Assembly (NCBI GenBank): GCA_014905825.1
Contig: JACGCN010000005.1
Coordinates: 2,294,001-2,358,000, forward strand
Length of the DNA: 64,000 nt
DNA from: Lyophyllum atratum
Lineage: Eukaryota; Basidiomycota; Agaricomycetes; Agaricales; Lyophyllaceae
Direction: 5' to 3'
Part shown: positions 30,697-42,524 of the stretch, piece by piece
Layout of the letters: every line of letters starts with the position of its first letter
Position numbering within the stretch: position 1 is the first letter of the stretch
Translations under genes and position numbers: made by a program
The notes under the pieces: generated by a model
What the model saw: only the letters and a program-made list of their open reading frames with translations
Databases searched by the model: none
Told to the model about the DNA's origin: nothing

Positions 30697-33345
30697 AGCA
30701 AGCTCTTCACGTTTTTCCTGATGTGTTCAGCCCGGGCCCCGAGTGTATGTAGTCTCGATCCGCCCATCCAACCTTGTCCACATTTCAAATTTCGGTTCTG
30801 TGTACCGTATTAACCTACTGCCTATTGAGAAAGCACTCGGAGGAAAATTAGGCGGCATTACTTTCTCACATAACTCATCTCAGCCATGTCTTGTCCCTCA
30901 AATCAAAGATAAACCAGTGCCTCCCTCTACACTATACACTAAGAAATGATCTGTAAATAAGCAGACGCTCATTTCAACCAAGTGTACGAGGTCCTAGTGC
31001 TTGGTTGAATGTTCTACCCGTGGCATCTGCGATGCCGACGGCATCAGCAGAGCGCGACCGTCCGGCTTTCCATAGTTAGCAAACAAACAACAACTCCGTG
31101 GATTTTTTCACGAACCATCAACGGAACATCGAGATTCGAAATGCATTTCTAAGTCCTCCTTCCGCACAATCTCTTTCGTATCTATTCAGTCTATGCTGTT
31201 GGACTAGAAAGGTCACCGCATGCGACTATCGGCCAATTTTTGGCAACTAAAGGTCGACCATCTCATCGCACTTCTCCCAAGTGCATAGGCCGTAATCCAG
31301 GGTAATCCTTATGAAGTTCTTCCTGGCATCGTCACTTCGTCGCCTTCTCAATCAAATACTCGGACAGTCAATTCTACTAAATGACTCCCCTGCTCGGTTC
31401 TTCAAGTGGTCAGCCATGCTTCCACTTTTGGTACCCGTTCATGTGCTATGCGACGGTGACAGACCCTGCTTATTCGTTTTCAAACATCGCGGCGTACTGC
31501 TCCCGTTGTGTTCTATGACGGATTCCTCTACCCTTCATAGCTGGATCTTCCCCAAACTTTCGAGCTTCGCCATCCCGGAGTCAGTGTCCTTGCCGACGTA
31601 GCGTATTCTATTGGCCGCATTGGTTGATCTTCCACATTTCAGGTCGCAGTCTGTTTCTTTTCAGCTTCGGCCCCGCGACACGGCTTTACAAAAGATGCTA
31701 TCACCTGGGTTTCATGTTGATCTTTTTTGGCGATAGACTGATCATGACTGCACAAACGTTAACATTCTGCGAAACGTATCTGGCGTACTACCTGATCTGG
31801 CTTATCTTCTCATTGTCGCAAGGCTTCGTCGTCATGATAGGCCAGATGCCCGAGCTGCGGCACGCTACATGCACCGGCGACTATGGAGTGCTGACGAGCT
31901 GACTAACGGAAGAGCGGAGGCGAAAGCTGTCGAGTTCTGTACTCCTAACATGTGGGTTTAAAAGCTATGGGTCTGTTGACATTCGCCACTAGAGAAGATA
32001 GAATGTTGTATTATCTGGAAATGTCGATGCTTTCACCATAAGCAGCATCAAATCCCAATCAGATCCAGATGTTGTGGGCATGTCGCTTACACAGAGGCGC
32101 CTCGGCCCCCGCATTCTGGCGGAGATAAGCAGTCTGAGTATTTCCACCTATAGACATTCACGTGCGATTTCTCAATTAACATCGCTGCCGCATCTGTTCC
32201 AACGTTAGGTGCTACATCATCAGATGCTTCCAGGAATACCGCACAAAGGGAAACTCCTGTAGGCGTCCTCGAAGCTTCTCGTCGGCCGGTTACGCCAGTT
32301 GGCACCCATGGTTTCCGAAGGAAAGGGTGTTTTATATGCGATGTCTCGCTGGAGTACTGCGAGTGGATGAGATGCCCGTGTAAGTTAGGTTGGAAAGGAC
32401 TAGCAAAGCTTGAGCGTGCGGATAAGCCTGGGCGTTCATATGGGCTTAGACGCGTAGAAGGAGGTCCGGGCTCACTTTATCCACATAAGCCGCTTAGGGA
32501 TACAAACAGAGCCACTCGAAGGTACTCAGCATTCCCGAGGTGTATATGACGATACACCGCGGTATATCCGATACTGGCGACTGATGCATGATGAGGCCAA
32601 GGCTCGAGCTATGGAGATAAGATTGAACAAAACCCGACCCTACGACTGTTGCGTTGTTCGCCTCCAATTCATGCATTCAGGTTGAACGAAACCACACTCG
32701 GAATGCCAAGCGGATGCCGAAAGGATTCACCCTCTATACGGCTGAATGTTGCCAACTTGAACTACCGCCGTCTTGATGCAAAACCCATCAAGAGAACTCG
32801 CGAGTCGAGTACTGCGCTTTCTTTTCAATTCAATCTCGGAAATAGCCAATAGCTGAACGCTTCTCTGAAACTCTACCCGCACAATTGCGCCCAAGACGCC
32901 GCTGCCCATCGCTACCGAAAGATTCCACGGTCTATGTTCTTCTGTCCATTTGGTCGACCTCCACCAGTGACCAGATTGACAGTGGTTCTCTTCTGGTTGT
33001 TTGTGTCAAGTTTATATCGGCCCTTTTCCCCTGCCGTCTGCATCTTCGCCTTCTTATGAAATGTGGATACCGATTGACGCGTACTTCCGATCAATTCGCA
33101 AGAAGCAAATACTGCCTGCTCTTCAGTGGCATGAAACGATCAAATTCATTCGAAGCCTCCAGGCGCGTAAAGCTGTGCAAGATTGGGGTGGTGCTACAAT
33201 GTACGGTACGAGATAAGTATTATGGGTACATAGACTAAATAAACTACATCTATGTATGGTCCGGCCATTGTTTACAAGATTATGACGGTCGTCCTTCCTG
33301 GTGGCAGCGAAAGTGAGGGATTACAGGGTCATCCTTTGCGTGTAT
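30697..33345. other. intergenic, no gene seen
   Basis: Short frames occur on both strands with no domain match. A 10 bp inverted repeat (TTCAACCAAG 30973-30982, CTTGGTTGAA 31000-31009) is the only structure found. A plus frame at 31624-31902 is hydrophobic in places but unsupported. Confidence 0.45.
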
Positions 33346-34838
33346 CTAGAAAATAAACTGAGGGGATGAAGATATGAGTACAATATAGAATGGAGGGGTG
33401 AAAGCATAGCTCACTGAGGCTCCCATCATTTTTGACCTATCTTGGCGACTAGTGTCGAAGTTGGCTCCATCCCAATTCATCCCCATCTGCCCGTTTCCCT
33501 GGGTGGGTAGAGCATCAAACAGCGATACTTGATTTCCCACTGCGTGGTTAGGATAACTCCCAGTATACTGTTGTGGATATGATGTATAGAGGTCGTTGGA
33601 CATCATGTTGTAGAGGTTCGTATTGCTGCGTGGTGGTCCCTGAGGAGGTGGATGAGATGCGGTGTATGCAAGATGCGAGTCATCCGCGAAGCTAGCGATG
33701 GCGGGGTTGAGGTGTGAATCAAACGATTGATGTGAAGGATTCATTGAGGAGGGAAGGGATAGCAAAGAGCCAGTCATGATGTTCTCTTCCTTCACACCAA
33801 ACACATTCGGTGATGAATAGAATGTCATCCCATCATGCGCTGTTTCTGACGGCGACGGGCTTTGTGACCAGCTCGACAGACTATCGAAGAGGTAAGACTC
33901 TGAGACAGAATCTATCGCAGACGAGAAAGGAGAATGCAGTCCATCGGGGATGGGGATCGAGGGCGTGGAGGGGGAGACGCTTGATGAAGAAGACGAGACG
34001 CTTTCAGACTTGCGATGGGACAAGTATGGGAGAAGTTCTGGTGTCTTTCTCCGTGACCGAGTGCCGCGAGAGTGGTCGATATTGAAACGAGTAATGCTGT
34101 TGTACCTGTTACACCCGTAAGTACCTTGTCCGAGAAAGGTCAGAAAGCCCGTACCGATTCTTTGCAGAAAGCCCCGTGCGGCCAGGGAAGTAAGTCTTCA
34201 CGATTTTGGTCCAGACTTTTCCGTGCTCATTGACTGCTCGCAAGAGAAGCTCGTCCTGGTGATAGGTGTCAGTATCGAGTAACGATTGATGCTGTCAGAC
34301 AAAACTTACTGCTTCCGAAGTCCATGTGGTACGGTCTATCGCTGGGTTCAGTGTATCCGTCCAGCGTTTGGCACATTCTACGAGATGATTAGATTCGACG
34401 TTGGAGATAGCGAGTGGGCCAACATACGGTCGCTATTCCTCGACTGAACGACCGAGGCAACGAGGGACCACCTGAAATTACATTGCTTGTCAGCTGTGAA
34501 CCTGTGTCATACGATCGTTCAAGCCCACCTTGTTCCGTATCTTTCAATACCTTGCACAAGCTTTTCATCTTCATCGGGAGCCCAGCCACCCTTCACAACG
34601 TCTGACGCCATCTTGGCGAACCACCGTTTACGACAATCCTTGTTTGTCCTATTAGGGACATGCTTTGCAATCGCATGCCACTTCGACGGGTTTGGGTTAT
34701 CAGGATCCTCTGCGAGCAGGAAGATGTTGGTGAGAAAGAAGTACGTGGAAGAGGGAAAGAGGACAAACCTCGTTCAACAGCATCACGTAGAAGCTGGTCT
34801 TCTTTTGCGGTCCACGATCGACGTTCCCTGCAAAGCAT
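33346..34838 (-). CDS. MYB-like transcription factor, three repeats
   Basis: Seven exons (34838-34769, 34709-34529, 34471-34428, 34377-34310, 34255-34155, 34105-33415, 33357-33346) give 388 residues from the ATG at 34838. Three tandem MYB/SANT repeats occupy residues about 5-160: RRSWTAKEDQLLRDAV..WHAIAKHVPNRTNKDCRKRW; GGWAPDEDEKLVQGIERYGT..WSLVASVVQSRNSDQCAKRW; TTWTSEADELLLRAVNEHGK..WTKIVKTYFPGRTGLSAKNR. The regularly spaced Trp residues and the R2/R3 recognition helices fit sequence-specific DNA binding. The remainder is Ser/Pro-rich and disordered (SESVSSSSSSVSPSTPSIPI), a likely activation region. An upstream segment at 35046 (MAQQLDPDLNGLVGKLETPP) could be a first exon, but its in-frame TAA precedes the only donor, so it was left out. 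The last intron (57 nt) is inferred. Confidence 0.87.
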
Positions 34839-37800
34839 GATTTCGAATGAGGTAGTAGGGCGGACTGAGAGAGAGGAGAGATGGTAAGCGTTTAAAGGCT
34901 TCGAGAGTTCAAGATCTGAGTGATGCGCCTACCGATACTTATTGCAATCCTGCATCCGTTCCTAATCCGTCATCGGGGCTGGGGGTGGGTGGCGTTTCCA
35001 GCTTTCCCACCAGCCCATTCAGATCGGGATCAAGCTGCTGTGCCATATTGAGATGGGATAGGTATCCATGAGGAAGTTGCCACTGCTGACTGAGCGATAT
35101 CCGCGATTCAGAATGCCGTCAGACAAAGAACTGTGTAGACAAGTCCAGCCCCTCCCTATGGGGGTACATCAATCTACGTGACCATTCCAAAACGTTGCGA
35201 ATGTAATGGGACGCCCGGATCTATCGGAGAACACGAGAAGCGGTGAGACGTCGTTTTGGGTTCACAGTATGCCACGATGCATCAGCGGAATTGAAGGAAA
35301 TGAAGCAATCTATGTAGGACCATCCAGAGCTGTACGACAGGCGCTCCCATATACCAAACTGCTTTCGTGGTAGAGCGGACGACAACAGTTACAGGAGGCT
35401 GTCATAGAGGTGAGACAAAGATTAAAATTCGGTTCAAGCAGTTAATTCCAGGGGGACAAACCCTCCCATCAATTCCTGCTTGCCAATATTCTTCTTGGTC
35501 CTCGGAGCTAAATAAACATTTGTTTGGAGACCTGTTGTGCTCATCCTGGTGGCGAAGTCACTGATGGAGACCACAAGTATTCACACAGAAACGACTGATC
35601 ATGAAGTAAGCATGTAAAAGGTACTGAAAATAACCGTAGCGTTGAGATCAGCTGGCTTTGAAACCCACCGGATGCAAGCAACGACCATTGTTAGATCAGT
35701 ATCTCCTCCTTGCCAGCAGCTTATGTCCTATTTCCGATGCGGGTCGGACTTTCCACTCTCCAACCGTACAGTGCTCGAAGCATCAATCGGGTAACCTCCT
35801 GCGGCACCCTCAAATAACGTTTTGGATTTGCGGATGTCATCCAACGCAGCGCCGCAATCCGCATTCCAACCCTTTGGAGATTTGGCTCCGTTTGCTCATT
35901 TGACCAAGCAGAGCGACAGCTATCAAGCCAGATTCTCCATATCACTTGGTGGATTCGAACGTGTTCCCGATCAACTATATGTGGGTACATATTTAGGGTG
36001 CGCGCAAGGAGGAGAATTTGTTTAAGTCCTTCAAGTCATCAGGGCCGCTCATGATTGCCGCATTAACATCGGGCTCGGCGTCACCGATTATAATGCCGCG
36101 CAGCGCCCGGAAAGCCAGGATCGGTGATCACGATGATGCGGTGTGCACTGTGTTGACTGCCGAGGGGGCTTTCGGCGTGGCCCTGGCGAACAGGACACAG
36201 GTGCCTGGGAAAAAAGTCAAGGGTTTAGCGAGGTCAACTCAGTTGGCAAATGTTAAATGCCCAGGAATCACGGATGTAAAATTGTTGAATCGGGTGCCTT
36301 GGAAGGAGGACATCGTTTACGCAGAGGGAAAGAAGTAATTGCGTACGCAGAATTGTATTCGACGATATGGCAGCGATTCTGGGTCTGTGTATCCCACTCC
36401 ATCCGGGCGAGCAACATAACCGAAGACGTATCAATATCCCACCACATGTCGACTATCTTGAAGTCTTAACCGATAATGATGATAGATATCTGAGTAGAAG
36501 TGGGACATAGTCGCAGAGCTATCTCGCAGAGCCACTATGATCGCAGCCACCGTGTCCCAGAAAGACTAGTGGCTAGAGCTGGCAAATTCCCGGATCAAAA
36601 CACCACCCGGAGGTAGCAGCTGCGGTACAGGTCTAGTGAAGTAGATGTAGCAAGCCTCGCCAGATAAACAAGACGTGGCTTGTAGTTCGAAATGCCAAGC
36701 ACATGTGTCCATCGTCGTTCGATGTGGGAAAGACGCTGTCGAAGCCATTTTGGAGATCGAAAACAATTGAATGAGTCACTCACCACAACAATGCCAACTA
36801 CAACACTGTCAACAGAATCAGCGGTCGATGCCTCGCGACAGACTGGTCACTGAATAGTCGAGTACATGTGTCTCCTTGTCACTGCCAAATGAACATTATC
36901 CCACTCCTGATGATGATCCCAGGTACGCGCAGGACTCGTGATCCTCCATTTCGAAGCATGCAGGCCATGGTAACGTCAAGTTGACTGGCAGAAACAAACC
37001 CCTCGCATCGTCACGGCATGGAAGAAGCTTATCCACTTTGTCTCCCTCATCAACAGCTCCTGCGGGGAATCAAACTCAGCTCCGACCCTGCGAGAGAGGC
37101 CACTTTGAGAAAGGCAATCGTATCAGGGTCGATAGGGACCGCCTCGGATTGAATTTGGATGCGTTCTATTTCAGAGGGCCCTATCCGTTGTGCATGACGG
37201 AGAGATACTGTGTTAACTTTTCTATTCATTACTTACGACGATGTGGAACAGCCCTGAGCTCGCCTGACGATCATCATCTCTTCCATAGAGTCGAGTCCTA
37301 TCAAACTGGGACGTTCCTGACGACATACCACACGAATAGTTACTGTCATTGGATGTACGCTGCCCTTGTCACCTTTTTCTAGAACAATCTGACAGAATAT
37401 GGGTCAGGAACAGAACAGAATGAAGAGGATCATTGGTTACCAGAAGTGTAATCCACCTTGACGCTAGCTAACTGATAGCATCATATACAGCTTGAAGAGC
37501 TTTCTGAGCGTCTTGTATATGATCTAGATGCTGAGCAAGAATCGTCGATGGTTCCACACTTAGATCGGGAAGCATGAGCTGCGCTTCCTAGCCCTTAGTT
37601 TTGATATTCACTCACCTAAAGCACCCCGCATCCAGACTGATGAAAGAGCGGGAAAAGGTGAATCCTTTGATGGACAGTAATGCGCGGAATAAGATCGCGG
37701 CATGACTCTGACTCACATTGAGATTTGCGCCCATGTCTCGGATTATTCAGCCATGGAAGGAGGTAGCCGTACATTTCGGTGAAGTCTTTTTCAACACCTA

Positions 37801-38822
37801 TTACCGCTAACATTATCTGTGATAGGTGCTGCGGTAGTCTGGAGCGTTGCCACGCCGCCACTCCAATGACGCCACGGGAGACGCTCTGTGGCGATGTCGC
37901 CGTGGACTGGGTGGTCTATAAAATTATATCTTGGTACCGCCTTCTATGTCGGCGGCGGCAGGATGAAACTCGTGTTGGGACGATAGAATCAGGAAGGGCG
38001 ACTATTGGTCGGTGTTGCCCGCATAAGCGCTGTACGCGTATTGACGTTCTTCACAGCGGGCCAACAAAAAAGCAGATCACAAGACGACGGGAGTATGCGA
38101 CCCCTTCGTGCATAGCTGTCGGTGAAGTTGTTCCGACATGTTCGTAGGATCGTTATCAGGTGTTGCCATCCTCCCATTTACGGGTGGCAGGAGCGCTGCC
38201 ATGACTAGGCGACATCGAATCGTTGTTGGCCAGGGCTAAAAAAAAGAGTAAAGTGTATACAGTCCATTGAGATAGCTGCAATAGGTTGGCGCAAGTAGCA
38301 TATGGTCGATCATGACGTTTGACACCCAATCGACGTTGTGCCTTTTCAAGAAATTTATATTTCGATTAGACCTGCCTTCATCTGATCAAGGCCCGCCCGA
38401 GTGAGCAGGGCTGGGCCAGTTCCTGTCAGGTGTAACTCGAAGTCTGAGTCTTGAGGCTGTCTTGCGCCGCCGCCATTGTGTCAATGATGGTTTCTACACA
38501 GTTAGAGCTAGCATGTCCAAACTTGGATGTGAAACAGGTCGGCCTCGAAAATAGTATGCGGAAGAGTGAGGCCGTCATATTGTGCAATAGATCTGTACAG
38601 CCAGTCCCGGACAGTGCTCCAGAATCGAGGATTTCAGTTCATTAGACGCAGCATTTGAAAGGTGTTGGTGCTTGTTGGTGCCGCAGTACAAAAACCTGAA
38701 CACCGCCACAAGTGGCAAGACTGATCATGATCAATCACGCGATTATCACGTGACGCATAATTTTTCAATTTCCCCTGACCTTTTCGGCGACAGCCATCTA
38801 CGGGCAACCACTCTCCAGGACT
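34839..38822. other. 4 kb stretch without a recognised gene
   Basis: No frame here shows a domain. The longest plus frames (36018-36338, 36981-37382) lack splice partners or family resemblance. The 35000-35060 part may contain the MYB gene leader. The last 100 bases are the GMP synthase promoter. Confidence 0.45.
38746..38754. promoter_or_regulatory. TCACGTGAC E-box upstream of GMP synthase
   Basis: A palindromic CACGTG core with TCACGTGA flanks sits about 70 bases before the GMP synthase ATG. In fungi this is the binding site of bHLH factors of the Cbf1/Tye7 type. Similar sites lie at 55530, 57124 and (as CACATG) 58790. Confidence 0.55.
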
Positions 38823-41039
38823 ATGGCTGAAATTCACGACCAATTTGATACCATTCTTATTCTTGATTTCGGGTCTCAGGTATATGATTTTAGCAAACTA
38901 TGTCAACAAAGTAGCTGAGATATTCAACCCAGTACAGCCATCTGATCACTCGGAGATGTCGCGAACACAACGTCTATGCTGAGCTGATGCCATGTACCAC
39001 AAAGATTAGTGATATCAAGTTCAAACCGAAAGGTATACCTTTCCAAGAGATATGCTCGCGTTATCTGACCGACTGCGCAGGAATTATACTATCGGGATCT
39101 CCGTATTCTGTATACGATAAGGATTCCCCGCACGTCGACCCTGCCGTCTTCGACCTCGGAGTTCCGATTCTTGGGATATGCTACGGGCTTCAAGTGCGTC
39201 ACTTATGCGTCTCACTGATCGCGTACGAGCCCTGACGCAATACGTGACTACTACTCAGGAAATAGCGTGGAATTTGAACGGAAAAGTCTCGCCCTGCGAC
39301 CGTCGCGAATACGGGTTTGCCCAACTACAGATAAAGACCGCCGAGGGAGGAAACGTTTCCGCAGATGCACTTTTCGAAGGCCTCGGTGACGAGATGCAGG
39401 TTCTCACCCCACCCGTATGCGTCTGTTGTAACGACCGGTCTGATACCTCAATCAGGTCTGGATGTCCCACGGAGACCAGCTATCGGCGCTACCGCCAAAC
39501 TTCCATATCATCGGATACACACAATCAGCACCCTATGCTGCTATCGCGCACGACACGAAGCCTTTGTACGGTATCCAGTTCCACCCCGAGGTTACGCATT
39601 CCCCGCGCGGTAAAGAGCTGATTGGTCGCTTCATCCTGAATATCTGTGGGTGCCGTAAAAACTGGACAATGGTGATCGAGGTTGACTCTCAATTTATCTC
39701 CGTTGGCTCACCTCGCGTTTAGGAGGAATTCATTGGCAAAGAAGTTGCCAGAATTCGGGAGATATGTGGTCCAAAAGGCCGTGTCATTGGTGCCGTCAGT
39801 GGCGGCGTCGACAGCACTGTGGCTGCGAAACTGATGCATGAAGCCATCGGCGACCGGTATGACCGTCCATCATCACGCGCCTACGATATCAGTAACATCA
39901 TCCTCCTTAGGTTCCATGCTATTATGGTCGATAATGGTGTTTTGCGAATGAACGAAGCGCAGCAAGTTAACGACATGCTGAATAAAGATCTCGGGGTAAA
40001 TTTGACAGTTGTAGACGCGTCCGAGCTATTCCTTTCGAGGCTCGAGGGTATCGAGGACCCAGAACAGAAACGAAAGATCATTGGTAACACCTTCATCAAT
40101 GTTTTCGAGGAGGAGGCGTCCAAGATCGAAGCCGCGGCTGATGCGGAAGAGGCGAAAGGAGCCGCGGCAAAAGGGCGCGTGGAGTGGCTTTTGCAAGGCA
40201 CGTTGTACCCGGACGTTATCGAGAGTATTAGCTTCAAAGGTCCAAGCGCAACCATCAAAACGCACCATAACGTCGGTGGGTTACTCAAGGACATGAAGCT
40301 CAAGTTAATCGAGCCTCTGCGAGAGCTGTTCAAAGGCATGTGGATTTGTTGATCCACTCTGTCTGAGTAAGCGTCGCTTACACCACCCACCTCCCGCCTT
40401 AGACGAGGTACGCGCGCTCGGCAGGCTACTTTCTATTCCCGCCCCGCTTGTGCAGCGCCATCCCTTCCCTGGTCCTGGTCTTGCGATACGCATTCTCGGC
40501 CCTGTGACACGCGATCAAGTGAAGATCCTCCAGCACGCAGATAGCATCTATATCGAAGAAATTCGTAGAGCCGGGTTATACGATCAAATTGCACAAGCGT
40601 TTGCTGTTCTGTTGCCTGTTAAAGCAGTCGGAGTCATGGGCGACCAACGAACGTATGAGCAGGTGCGTTCTTCGTCTCCGGCGCAGCAGCATTCATGGCG
40701 CCAGCGATGCGACGACGACTGATCCACCCCTTGCATCGGCGCATCAGGTCATCGCCTTACGCGCAGTGCAATCCGAAGATTTCATGACGGCTGATTGGTA
40801 CGGTGTCTCACGATACGCCGTTTTGTACTATTGCTGACTGAGAGGTGGATTGTAGGTATGTCTTCCCACCGGAAGTTTTACGACGGGTGTCATCTCGTAT
40901 CACAAACGAGGTGGCGGGGATCAACAGGGTTACCTACGATATCTCGTCAAAGCCACCGGCGGTACGCGAGACTTTGTCATTTGAAGTGTTGACTCGCGGC
41001 TGACTCGTTTTGTGACTTCAGACCGTAGAATGGTTGTAA
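38823..41039 (+). CDS. GUA1: GMP synthase (glutamine-hydrolysing)
   Basis: Eleven exons (38823-38879, 38933-39032, 39081-39193, 39259-39399, 39456-39671, 39723-39856, 39911-40335, 40403-40662, 40748-40797, 40856-40961, 41022-41039) give 539 residues. The enzyme converts XMP, glutamine and ATP to GMP, the last step of guanine nucleotide synthesis, in the cytosol. The class I glutaminase domain has ILILDFGSQ, the nucleophile Cys86 in GICYGLQ, and the His/Glu pair in [11 protein letters not shown]. The ATP-pyrophosphatase domain has the P-loop [15 protein letters not shown]. The dimerisation domain has [14 protein letters not shown] and ends SSKPPATVEW. The intron after exon 7 begins GC rather than GT (AAAG, then GCATGT), and only this join keeps the conserved FKDEVRALG segment in frame. 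Confidence 0.95.
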
Positions 41040-42524
41040 GGCGATTGCACGTCAAACGAGCAGTTCTACATTCCTTGGGTCGAAGAAGCCATAGAAACCG
41101 GCGGGTGGCATGTTCCTCGACGTCCTTTGACCCACTAGGGAACGATCCGCTTTGCATTGCATTCTGTAGACGTGTATTCTGTCGACTGTAATCCAGCGAC
41201 AGTTGGCTTCTACGATGGCATCAAAAAAGCTGACAGCAGTTATCAAGAAGGGCGCCTTACGGCCTCGGTCGGTGACACAATCTGAGCAAAACATGGGGCC
41301 ATCACTCTCGCGAAGTATTTTCAATGGCATTGGGGAGAGTCTGGAGAAATCAAGAAACGTGCTTATCATGGCGACCGTTCAGTTCGGGAGTGGTTAACTC
41401 TCTATATTGATTGCAGCGGGGACCTCCTGTTTCCGCTGCCTCTCGACGCCGCTTGCGTCCCAATTTGACTTTGAGTTATTCGATAATCGCCTCTTGGCAT
41501 CGTGATGATATGAATACAATCCTGCTGATATGAACACGACAGGTGACAGCGCTGCTGGCTGTGCCCTCTGAGCAGGTACGGTTTCATACTGATGGCGCTC
41601 CACAGTGTACCATGGGGGTGGTTGTCATACCTGCTGGGGAGCGAGGAAGGGAGTTGAGGGGGCGAGAGACGTTCCAAAGAGGCATTGTGATTGGGCCCTG
41701 CAGTTTTAGAAATAGCTAATCCATTACACTTTTAAGTATACCAGCCCGGCGGGCATGGATTCTTGAATATGGTCATACTTACTTTCCAGTGACCACCGAT
41801 AACGTCGTTCGCCACAAGCCCAAAAGGACGCTATAGGTTCTTCCTTCGATAGCCAATGTTACCATACTGATAGACCTTTGCCTCATATCAGGAGAGCACC
41901 GAACAGACCGGGTTGATCGTTTGCATCAGACCCCGAAATTGAATGGTTCTAAAAACGCAGAGATAAAGTCAGACAATCGGGAAAGCTCAGGGAAGGTACT
42001 TATCCCAGTCGGTCTATGACGTTGGATGTAAAACAAAATAATTTGCCCGCCTGAAGCTTCGGGCTCGGGCGATCGTCGCAGGGAAGGCGACCAATGATGA
42101 TGTTGGATACGACGGGTCGTATAAATGGCCGGATGCATGTCAGTGAGCGCTGGTTTCAGCGTAAGTGGGATCCCACAGCATGGAGCTGCTTTTAGAAACG
42201 ATGACCATTGAAGAGGCCGACAGAAGCCGACTCAGAAGAATTGACAATTGGAATCCTGAATTGTATGTCAGTTTTTCAGGGTTCTGAGTCAACCATTTAC
42301 GCACATCCTCCGCAGTACAACGTCTGTGGTCTCAACGGAAGACTGATGTTATTACTGATCGTCTGCATAAGCAAATGATAGGTATAATGCGTTGAACTTG
42401 AAGTGGTAGAAGCAAGAGGTTGATAATATGCTCGAAAAGGAAACTCAGTTTGGCACACGCTTCCGAACGACCGCCTAACCTCTTCGTCCGCTACCTCCAC
42501 TCCTAACAATCAACTACTGTCATA
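41040..42524. other. intergenic between GMP synthase and XRN1
   Basis: A plus frame at 41203-41397 (MASTMASKKLTAVIKKGALR) is isolated and unrecognised. The rest shows no gene and should include the XRN1 promoter. Confidence 0.45.

Noticed and set aside
30973..31009. 10 bp inverted repeat as a mobile element end
   Set aside because: Only 10 bp, no second terminus or target-site duplication found.
34942..35046. Possible first exon of the MYB gene (MAQQLDPDLNGL..)
   Set aside because: The frame ends in TAA before the only GT donor, and the MYB reading frame already has an ATG at 34838.
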